Positions 8,050 to 14,037 of a stretch of 16,337 nucleotides of DNA are shown piece by piece. Made by a program: the position numbers and the translations under genes. Source of the DNA: Gammaproteobacteria bacterium (GTDB lineage: Bacteria > Pseudomonadota > Gammaproteobacteria > Chromatiales > Chromatiaceae). Below the pieces are notes generated by a model, which worked only from the letters and a program-made list of their open reading frames with translations, was not told the DNA's origin and ran no database searches. Location of the stretch: positions 1 through 16,337 of the forward strand of contig JADGBD010000001.1 of the NCBI GenBank assembly GCA_015231665.1, written 5' to 3'. Every line of letters begins with the position of its first letter. Position 1 is the first letter of the stretch.

Positions 8050-9485
8050 TCCAATCCAGTTTCTGAACCAGAGTTCTCGTTTGCGGCGCTACTGATCGCA
8101 TAGCCCTTGAGCTTGCGCCAGAGGGTGGCGCGGTCGATGCCGAGAATTTTTGCCGCCTGGGAGCGGTTGCCGGCGCAGTGCTTCAGCACCCGCCGGATAT
8201 GCCGCTCCTCATGCTGCGCCAGAGTCAACAGCTCATCCCCTGCCACTTCCAGCGGCTGCCCTGAGGGGCTCGGCCTGCCAGTCAAATGAGGGCCTGAAAG
8301 GTGCTGATTGGAGAGATCGGGCAGGTCCTCCCGCTGAATGAACTCACCCCGGCAGAGCACCAGGCTGCGCTCGATGATGTTTTCCAGCTCACGCACATTG
8401 CCCGGATAGGCATAGGCCTGCAGCAGGGCCATCGCCGCCGGGTCTATGCCCTTGACCGGGCGCTGCATCTTGCGCGCCAGGCGTTGCAGAAAATGGCTGG
8501 CCAGCAGGGGGATGTCATCGCGCCGGGCGGCCAGGGGCGGCATCTCCAGCGCCACCACGTGGAGGCGGAAATACAGGTCCTGGCGAAAACGCCCGGCCTG
8601 GATCTCCGCCTGCAGGTCGCGGTGGGTGGCGGCAATCCAGCGCACGTCCACCGTCTGGGTCTGGTTGGCGCCTAGCCGCTGCACCTCGGACTCCTGGATC
8701 ACCCGCAGCAATTTCACCTGCATGGCCAGGGACATCTCACCGATCTCATCGAGAAACAGGCTGCCGCCATGGGTCGCTTCGATCAGGCCGATGCGGCGGC
8801 TCTGGGCGCCGGTGAAGGCGCCCTTCTCATGGCCAAACAGCTCACTGGCCAGCAGTTCATCCGGCAGAGCGGCGCAGTTGATGGCGACGAAGGGCTGGGA
8901 TCGACGCGGGCTGTGCTGGTGGATGTAGCGCGCCAGCAACTCCTTGCCGGTCCCGCTGGCGCCGCCGATGAGGATGTGGGCCTGGGTCGAGGCCGCTTGG
9001 CGGGCGGTGGCCAGCAGTCGCGCCATGGCCGGATCGCGGCTGATGATCTCGCCTCGGCCCGGATCGTCCTGCAGGGCCTGACGCAGGCTCTGGTTCTCGC
9101 GCCGCAGGCGCACCAGCTCCAGGGCGCGGGCGACCAGCTCGCGCACCTCATCGATGCGGTAGGGCTTGGCCAGATAGCTGTAGGCCCCGGCGCGCATGGC
9201 ATCCACCGCCGAGTGGATGCTGGCGTGGGCGGTGATCACAATCACCGGCAGGTCCGGGTCCGTCCGGCGGGCATGGCTGAGCACCGCCATGCCGTCGAGC
9301 TCGGCCATGCGCAGGTCGGTGAGCACCAGATCAAACACCTGCCTGTCCAGCTGGGCGATTGCCGCCTCGCCCGAGTGACAGGGGGTGATGCCATAGCCCT
9401 GCTTGGTCAGGGCATAACTGAGATTCTTTACCGCGATTGCCTCATCATCGACGATGAGTATGCGACCGGCTCCTGTCGGGATCAT
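8046..9485 (-). CDS. NtrC-family sigma-54-dependent response regulator
   Basis: This 479-residue transcription activator has three domains. The receiver (about 8-120) has D13/D14, phospho-acceptor D57 in LTDLRM, T85 and K107. The AAA+ domain (about 146-385) has Walker A GASGTGKE (175-182), the sigma-54 contact loop GAFTGA (222-227), Walker B GGSLFLDE (240-247), and VRELEN. The C-terminal Fis-type helix-turn-helix is at about 440-462 (NRSQAAKILGIDRATLWRKL). An intact GAFTGA loop implies true sigma-54 activation. The gene is downstream of, and overlaps by ATGA, the histidine kinase gene that should phosphorylate it. Its TAA overlaps the TAG of the convergent hybrid kinase. Likely targets are the divergent -24/-12 promoters at 11001-11016 and 11139-11154. 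Confidence 0.95.
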   Translation of the reverse strand: MIPTGAGRILIVDDEAIAVKNLSYALTKQGYGITPCHSGEAAIAQLDRQVFDLVLTDLRMAELDGMAVLSHARRTDPDLPVIVITAHASIHSAVDAMRAGAYSYLAKPYRIDEVRELVARALELVRLRRENQSLRQALQDDPGRGEIISRDPAMARLLATARQAASTQAHILIGGASGTGKELLARYIHQHSPRRSQPFVAINCAALPDELLASELFGHEKGAFTGAQSRRIGLIEATHGGSLFLDEIGEMSLAMQVKLLRVIQESEVQRLGANQTQTVDVRWIAATHRDLQAEIQAGRFRQDLYFRLHVVALEMPPLAARRDDIPLLASHFLQRLARKMQRPVKGIDPAAMALLQAYAYPGNVRELENIIERSLVLCRGEFIQREDLPDLSNQHLSGPHLTGRPSPSGQPLEVAGDELLTLAQHEERHIRRVLKHCAGNRSQAAKILGIDRATLWRKLKGYAISSAANENSGSETGLD

Positions 9486-10951
9486 GCCGCTGCCACCCCG
9501 GTAACGCAGGGCAGATACAACCAGACCGAGGTGCCCTGCCCTGGATTGCTCGCCAGGGCGATGCAGCCCTGATGTTCCTGGATGATCTCCTGCACTATGT
9601 AGAGCCCCAGACCCATGCCTGCACCCCGCTGGCGGCGGCTATAGAAAGGCTCGAATACCCGAGGCAGGTCTTCGGCGGCAATGCCCTGACCCGAGTCGCG
9701 GATGAGCAGGCGACACAGCGGCCGCGATCGGCCACAGCCGCCCGGCTCGCCGAGCACCACGCCCGCCTCTGCTGGAGGTGCGGGATCGGACGCGCAGGGA
9801 CCGGCGCTGATCTCAATCTGCACCGCCTCGCCGCTGAGGGCGGCGTTCTGCACCAGATTGATCAGCGCCTGCTGCAGACGCGGGGCATCACCTATGACCT
9901 GCAGCTCAGGGTCTATGTCCAGGCTCAAGCGGGCTTGATGCTGGCGCAGCAGGCCATCGAGCAAGGGCTGGCAGCTGTGGATCAGCTCTGCCAGACGCAG
10001 GGGCGCAGGCTCGGCCAGACCCTGCTTGCCGTAGCCCTGGAGGGCGGCGATTATGCGCTGGGCGCGGGCTGTCTCGGCATCGATCATGCCTGCCCATTCG
10101 GCCAGTTGCGCCGGCCCGGCCTCGGCATGTTCCTCCAGCAGCAACTGGGCGGTGGTAGAGATGTTGGAGATGGGATTGTTCAGCTCATGAGCCACTCCGG
10201 CGATCAGCACCCCCAGGGCGGCAAGCTTTTCGGATTGGGCCAGCCGCCGCCGACGCAGCTCCAGTTCCTGCAACATCCGGTTGAAGGCCTCGCCAAAGGC
10301 GAGCATCTCGGCATCGGCATTGGCCAGGCTGAGATGATCAAAATGGCCGGCGGCAATGGGCGCCAGGTCCTGGGTCAGCTGACGCAGGGGCGATACCACC
10401 CGGCGCGCCAGCCAGCGCCCCACCGCCACCACCATCAGCGCCAGGATCAGAATCGACAGCGCCATGCCCCAGTGGGCGGTGGCAATGGCCCTGCTCAGAG
10501 TCTGGCGCTCACTGGCGGTGAGCTGGCTGGCCAGCTCAGAGGCGTTATGCCCCTGGGCACGGATCAGCGGCATATCCTCCGCGCCGGGGGTGTCCTCGGC
10601 CAGATAACGCTCCAGGATGTCGCGGTAATCAGCCAGAATCTGGCGAAACCGGGCCAACAGGGCGGCATCGCTGAGACTGACCAGCTGCGCCTGTTCCGCA
10701 TCCATCAGGGCCATGACTGCGGCTGCCTGCAGGCGTGCTTCTTCCCCCGCCGCCAGGTTGTTGTAGAGAAACAGATTCTTTTCCTGCAAACGCATCTCCA
10801 TGACGCCATGCTCCAGGCGTGAGACCACCAGCCCCTGATCCACCCGCCTTTCCAGATAGGCCATGTTGCTGAAGGAGAATACCGCCAGCAGGGCCATCAA
10901 CAGGGCCAGGGAGCCAAAGGCCAGGGTGATTTTTCTGTGGATGCTCTGCAT
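9482..10951 (-). CDS. Membrane histidine kinase partner of the NtrC-type regulator
   Basis: A 489-residue sensor kinase. TM1 is about 8-29 and is followed by a helical periplasmic domain of about 130 residues. TM2 is about 163-181, then a HAMP segment. HisKA has H255 in GVAHELNNP. The ATPase has N369, DSGQG (419-423) and GAGMGLGL (443-450). A Pro/Gly/Cys-rich insert of about 30 residues sits between the N-box and DSGQG. The HELNNPISN form is typical of NtrB/DctB-type kinases paired with sigma-54 activators. The frame stays open to TTG at 11077, but I start at ATG 10949-10951: it places the membrane helix at the N-terminus, and the candidate sigma-54 promoter at 11001-11016 would initiate near 10990. 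No clear ribosome site supports any start; ATG 10970-10972 is an alternative. The stop overlaps the regulator start (ATGA). Confidence 0.9.
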   Translation of the reverse strand: MQSIHRKITLAFGSLALLMALLAVFSFSNMAYLERRVDQGLVVSRLEHGVMEMRLQEKNLFLYNNLAAGEEARLQAAAVMALMDAEQAQLVSLSDAALLARFRQILADYRDILERYLAEDTPGAEDMPLIRAQGHNASELASQLTASERQTLSRAIATAHWGMALSILILALMVVAVGRWLARRVVSPLRQLTQDLAPIAAGHFDHLSLANADAEMLAFGEAFNRMLQELELRRRRLAQSEKLAALGVLIAGVAHELNNPISNISTTAQLLLEEHAEAGPAQLAEWAGMIDAETARAQRIIAALQGYGKQGLAEPAPLRLAELIHSCQPLLDGLLRQHQARLSLDIDPELQVIGDAPRLQQALINLVQNAALSGEAVQIEISAGPCASDPAPPAEAGVVLGEPGGCGRSRPLCRLLIRDSGQGIAAEDLPRVFEPFYSRRQRGAGMGLGLYIVQEIIQEHQGCIALASNPGQGTSVWLYLPCVTGVAAA

Positions 10952-10982
10952 CCCGGCATTAGATGCCAGCATGGCGCAGACT

Positions 10983-10996
10983 GCAACAGCTGTTGC
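10983..10996. promoter_or_regulatory. 14-bp perfect palindrome, candidate regulator operator
   Basis: GCAACAGCTGTTGC is a perfect 14-bp palindrome about 32 bp upstream of the chosen kinase start and about 175 bp upstream of the expected start of the plus-strand sigma-54 transcript. A lone half-site CTGTTGC recurs at 11069-11075. It could be an enhancer for the plus promoter. It also covers the expected start point of the minus promoter, so autorepression is equally possible. Confidence 0.35.
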
Positions 10997-11000
10997 GCTT

Positions 11001-11016
11001 TGCATCATCCAAGCCA
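11001..11016 (-). promoter_or_regulatory. Candidate sigma-54 promoter for the kinase-regulator operon
   Basis: Read on the minus strand the site is TGGCTTGGATGATGCA. Compared with TGGCACG-N4-TTGCW it matches 9 of 12 defined positions, including the invariant GG and GC separated by exactly 10 bases. Transcription would begin near 10990, leaving a leader of about 40 bases before ATG 10951. The operon encodes an NtrC-type activator, so autoactivation is plausible. Confidence 0.5.
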
Positions 11017-11090
11017 CCCAGCCAGATCTCAGGGCTGGTGCCGGTCTTGCGCTCAAGGGCCGCTGTTTCTGTTGCAAATCGCATCAAGCA

Positions 11091-11108
11091 TTAGCCCACT
11101 GGCGCTAA
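11091..11108. promoter_or_regulatory. Inverted repeat between divergent sigma-54 promoters
   Basis: TTAGC-N8-GCTAA with one further internal C:G pair forms an imperfect dyad centred at 11099.5. That is about 110 bp upstream of the expected minus-strand start and about 65 bp upstream of the plus-strand start, a position from which one NtrC-type enhancer could serve both promoters. Binding is not shown. Confidence 0.3.
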
Positions 11109-11121
11109 AAATCCCTATAGA

Positions 11122-11134
11122 AATCAATAAAATA
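11122..11134 (+). promoter_or_regulatory. IHF-like site
   Basis: AATCAATAAAATA matches the IHF consensus WATCAA-N4-TTR except for one base of the TTR part, and lies in an A/T-rich stretch directly upstream of the plus-strand -24 element. IHF bending between enhancer and sigma-54 promoter is a standard arrangement. Confidence 0.35.
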
Positions 11135-11138
11135 AAAA

Positions 11139-11154
11139 TGGCCTATTAATTGCT
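11139..11154 (+). promoter_or_regulatory. Candidate sigma-54 promoter for the unknown-sulP operon
   Basis: TGGCCTATTAATTGCT matches TGGCACG-N4-TTGCW at 9 of 12 defined positions, with complete TGGC and TTGCT blocks and GG-N10-GC spacing. Transcription would begin near 11165 and run through 11393-13596. It faces away from the companion site at 11001-11016, and a sigma-54 activator gene lies about 1.5 kb away. Confidence 0.6.
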
Positions 11155-11392
11155 GAATGGAGGCTTCAGTTCATCTTATGGAGTCGTTGTGAGTTCACAG
11201 CCACACAGTCTTGTACAGCAGACCCAGAGCGCTTCGGCACGGCACAGGCGACAGACACCGATCCAGCAGATCGGCCCTCAGCAGAAACCCGGGATCAAGC
11301 CTGGGCGACGGATTGCCCTGCTCGTCCCGATCGTCCCCTCTATCCAGCCCTCTCCCCAATCCTCACCCATGGGGATAGGGAGCAAGTTTCAC
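11155..11392 (+). other. Untranslated leader of the unknown-sulP operon
   Basis: This 238-base stretch is open in the frame of the next gene (an upstream TTG lies at 11150-11152). Its translation is Ser/Gln/Pro-rich with non-biased codons, and that TTG overlaps the -12 promoter element, so I treat it as leader. I see no convincing terminator, riboswitch or small gene in it. Confidence 0.4.
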
Positions 11393-11830
11393 ATGAACCC
11401 CATCGCCCTGCCCCTGCTCCACTATGCCCTGCACTGCTGCGCGCAGTTTGCCGCCGGGCTGGACTTGATTCACCACCTTGGCCCGACCCTAAAGCAGGCA
11501 GAAACCGCTGGCGATCTGCATCAATCCCTCTGCCTCGCCGCAGACCTATGCCAGGGGGTTCCCACGGAAAAACTGCTGCTGCATGAGCCCAACCCAATGC
11601 CGACCCTGATCGACTATCTCAAGGCCCTCCAGCGACTGATGCTGCTTATCGCCTCCAGTACCGACCCCTTGGCGCACCAGCTAATCGAGGCCCATGCCCT
11701 TCTTCTGGAAGCCCGGGGCGGGCTGAACGAGGCCTGCACCCAGCCCTCTTTGCTGCTGCTCGATCCCGCCAGCCTCGGCCAGACAGGATTGCAGCCTGGT
11801 TTTAGGCCAAGCCAGGTAGTTCAATCATGA
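11393..11830 (+). CDS. Unrecognised 145-residue protein coupled to SulP
   Basis: I do not recognise this family. From ATG 11393 it gives a 145-residue Leu/Ala/His-rich, mostly helical protein with no signal peptide and no clear membrane span. Histidines and cysteines cluster near the N-terminus (LLHYALHCC, then DLIHH), with further Cys at CLAADLC. AGGGAG (11377-11382) lies 10 bases before the ATG. Codon use is GC-biased and gene-like for about 125 codons; the last 15 or so look less coding. Its TGA overlaps the sulP ATG (ATGA), and sulP has only a weak ribosome site of its own, so sulP translation is probably coupled to it. It may be an accessory or regulatory partner of the transporter. The frame could be extended upstream to ATG 11369 or beyond without a ribosome site. 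Confidence 0.6.
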   Translation: MNPIALPLLHYALHCCAQFAAGLDLIHHLGPTLKQAETAGDLHQSLCLAADLCQGVPTEKLLLHEPNPMPTLIDYLKALQRLMLLIASSTDPLAHQLIEAHALLLEARGGLNEACTQPSLLLLDPASLGQTGLQPGFRPSQVVQS

Positions 11831-13596
11831 GCAAACCCGCCTTTGCGCCCTTCTGGATTGGCCTGTTCCCCTTTCTCGCCTGGCTGCCGGGCCTGGATCG
11901 GCGCATCCTGCGCGGTGACTTTGTCGCTGGCCTGACCGGCGCCGTGGTGGTGCTGCCGCAAGGTGTGGCCTTTGCCACCATCGCCGGGATGCCGCCGGAG
12001 TACGGCCTCTATGCCGGCATGATTCCGGCCATCATCGCCGCCCTGTTGGGCTCATCGCGCCATCTGGTATCAGGCCCGACCACGGCGGCCTCGGTGGTGC
12101 TGTTCTCTGCCCTGTCGGTCTATGCCGAACCCGGCAGCATGGACTACGTCAGCCTGGCCTTGACCCTGACCTTTCTCGTCGGCCTGTTTGAGATCCTGCT
12201 CGGCCTGGCGCGCATGGGCGCCCTGGTCAATTTCATCTCTCACTCGGTGGTGGTGGGCTTCACCGCCGGTGCGGCCATACTCATTGCCGCCAAGCAGCTG
12301 AATGCCTTTTTTGGCGTCGAGATCCCCCGTGGCGGCCATCTGCACGACATCCTCATCGCCTTTGCCCAGCAACTGGACGGCATCAACCCCTACATCACCC
12401 TGGTGGCCCTGTTTACCCTAGCCTCCGGCATCGCGGTCAAACGCTGGCTGCCAAAATGGCCCTACATGATCATCGCCATGGTCGCCGGCAGTCTGCTGGC
12501 CTGGCTTTTGGATCAACAATTTGGGCGGGCAGTGACCGGCATAGTCACGGTCGGCGCCCTGCCCGATGTGCTGCCACCCCTCTCCGCCCCCAGCCTGACC
12601 CTGGAGAACATCAAAAACCTGGCCCCCTCGGCCCTGGCGGTGACCCTGTTCGCCCTCACCGAGGCGGTTTCCATCGGCCGCTCCCTGGCCGCTCGCAGCG
12701 GTGATTACCGCATCAACGGCAATCAGGAGTTCATCGCTCAGGGGCTTTCGAATATCGCCGGTTCCTTCTTCTCCGGCTATGTCGCCACCGGTTCCTTCAA
12801 CCGTAGCGGCCTGAACTTCCAGGCCGGCGCCAAGACCCCGCTGGCGGCGATTTTCGCCGGGCTGCTGCTGATGCTGATTGTGGTGCTGGTCGCTCCATTG
12901 GCGGCCTACCTGCCCAAGGCGGCCATGGCCGGCATCCTGTTTCTGGTCGCCTGGGGACTGATCGACTTCAAGGAGATCAAGCACATACTCCATGCCTCGA
13001 AGAGGGATAGCTCAGTACTGCTGGTCACCTTTCTCTCCGCCCTGTTTCTGGAACTGGAGTTCGCCATCTTTGCCGGCGTGCTGCTGTCGCTGCTGCTGTA
13101 TCTGGAGCGGGTTTCCAAGCCGCAAATCAAGACCCGCTCCCCCGACCCGCGCCTGCACAAGCACGCCTTTGCCAGCGACCCGGAACTGCCGGAGTGCCCG
13201 CAACTGAAGATCCTGCGCATCGATGGCTCCCTGTTCTTCGGCTCGGTCAACCATGTTCAGGATTACTTCGAGCGTCTGCGCGTCGAATCCCCCGAGCAAC
13301 GGCACCTGGCCATAGTCGCCGAGGGCATCAACTTCGTCGATCTGCAGGGTGGCGAGGCCCTGCGCGACGAGGCGATCAAGCGCAAGTCCCAGGGTGGCGA
13401 TCTCTATCTGATCAACGTCAAGGAAGGCCTCTGGGAGGCCCTTGAGCGCTGCGGCTGTCTGGACGAGACCGGCGCGCGCAACGTGTTTCAATCCAAGTCC
13501 GCCGCCATTCGCGCCATCTATCAGAAGCTAGACAAAAACCTCTGCAGCCGATGCGACAAACGGATTTTCCATGAATGCCGGCGGGTACCGGCGTAA
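11827..13596 (+). CDS. SulP family anion transporter with STAS domain
   Basis: This 589-residue SLC26/SulP permease has the conserved first-helix region PQGVAFATIAGMPPEYGLYAG (44-64, given as its ends PQG and YAG), HLVSGPTT (79-86), and GSFNRSGLN (322-330). About a dozen or more hydrophobic segments run up to about residue 426, and a cytoplasmic STAS domain spans about 455-570. The C-terminus adds a cysteine motif, CSRC with a further Cys at 584. SulP proteins carry sulfate, bicarbonate, molybdate or related anions, usually with H+ or Na+. Substrate cannot be read from sequence; a neighbouring ModA-like sensor makes an oxyanion plausible. The start overlaps the preceding gene by ATGA. A sigma-54 promoter at 11139-11154 probably drives both genes. 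No intrinsic terminator is evident before the rne promoter. Confidence 0.93.
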   Translation: MSKPAFAPFWIGLFPFLAWLPGLDRRILRGDFVAGLTGAVVVLPQGVAFATIAGMPPEYGLYAGMIPAIIAALLGSSRHLVSGPTTAASVVLFSALSVYAEPGSMDYVSLALTLTFLVGLFEILLGLARMGALVNFISHSVVVGFTAGAAILIAAKQLNAFFGVEIPRGGHLHDILIAFAQQLDGINPYITLVALFTLASGIAVKRWLPKWPYMIIAMVAGSLLAWLLDQQFGRAVTGIVTVGALPDVLPPLSAPSLTLENIKNLAPSALAVTLFALTEAVSIGRSLAARSGDYRINGNQEFIAQGLSNIAGSFFSGYVATGSFNRSGLNFQAGAKTPLAAIFAGLLLMLIVVLVAPLAAYLPKAAMAGILFLVAWGLIDFKEIKHILHASKRDSSVLLVTFLSALFLELEFAIFAGVLLSLLLYLERVSKPQIKTRSPDPRLHKHAFASDPELPECPQLKILRIDGSLFFGSVNHVQDYFERLRVESPEQRHLAIVAEGINFVDLQGGEALRDEAIKRKSQGGDLYLINVKEGLWEALERCGCLDETGARNVFQSKSAAIRAIYQKLDKNLCSRCDKRIFHECRRVPA

Positions 13597-13656
13597 AACC
13601 CCGGGAAATAAAGTAGCTACCGAAAACCGGCTTTCGCTCAGATTTCGTCGGCAAGA

Positions 13657-13685
13657 TTGCAGTCAAGCCAATGACTTGCTATATT
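13657..13685 (+). promoter_or_regulatory. Sigma-70-type promoter for rne
   Basis: TTGCAG (13657-13662) and TATATT (13680-13685) are separated by 17 bases. TGC directly before the -10 box gives an extended -10 element. Initiation near 13692 would give a leader of about 344 bases, close to the 361 bases of the E. coli rne leader. The gap 13597-13656 holds nothing else I can name. Confidence 0.6.
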
Positions 13686-13691
13686 TTGCCA

Positions 13692-14035
13692 CCGTGATGG
13701 TTAAGGTTGGCCTCGCCACTGCAACCGCACTAGGTCAAACCGAACGAATACGGAGCTCCTGAATCTTCAGGCGCTCCCGGGGTCACACCCGGGCCGGGCA
13801 ACCGGCGCGCCGCCTGTGAGCGGCATCCAACGAGCCCAACGCTGCATCGCCCTGCGGACGCGCCGGGCTCGACACTGTAGATAACCTCCGAATGCGGCCC
13901 ACGCGGCACATATCGGCTCAAACAACAAGACCATGCCGACGATCCTGATTTTCCTGTTCAGTCTCCTGTATCAAGCCCCGATGGCCATGAGATCGCGGGT
14001 TGATGGGGTTCGTCGCGCCGAGAGAACGGAACCCC
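13692..14035 (+). ncRNA. Structured rne 5' leader (autoregulatory element candidate)
   Basis: The leader contains a run of hairpins: GGAGC/GCTCC enclosing CCTGA-ATCT-TCAGG (13752-13777); CCCGGG-GTCACA-CCCGGG (13776-13793, two bases shared with the first, so they may alternate); GCCGG-GCAA-CCGGC with a GNRA tetraloop (13793-13806); GCCGC-CTGTGA-GCGGC (13809-13824); and CGAGCCC/GGGCTCG (13831-13837 with 13865-13871). In enterobacteria the rne5 leader lets RNase E cleave its own mRNA, and an rne-II motif has been described in pseudomonads. This leader is in the same place, of similar size and equally structured. I have not matched it to either model. Confidence 0.55.
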
Positions 14036-14037
14036 AT
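14003..14037 (+). promoter_or_regulatory. Hairpin closing on the rne start codon
   Basis: ATGGGGTTC (14003-14011) pairs perfectly over 9 bp with GAACCCCAT (14029-14037), leaving a 17-base loop. The right arm includes the first two bases of the rne ATG, and the loop holds the only Shine-Dalgarno-like bases (GAGAG, 14020-14024). It could limit ribosome access until opened or cleaved. Confidence 0.5.

Noticed and set aside
9572..10822. A 416-codon plus-strand frame opposite the histidine kinase
   Set aside because: Shadow of the kinase gene; Gln/Gly/His-rich translation with no recognisable domain.
13597..13656. Intrinsic terminator after sulP
   Set aside because: Only weak pairings (CGAAA/TTTCG) and no T-tract; transcription may read into the rne leader.
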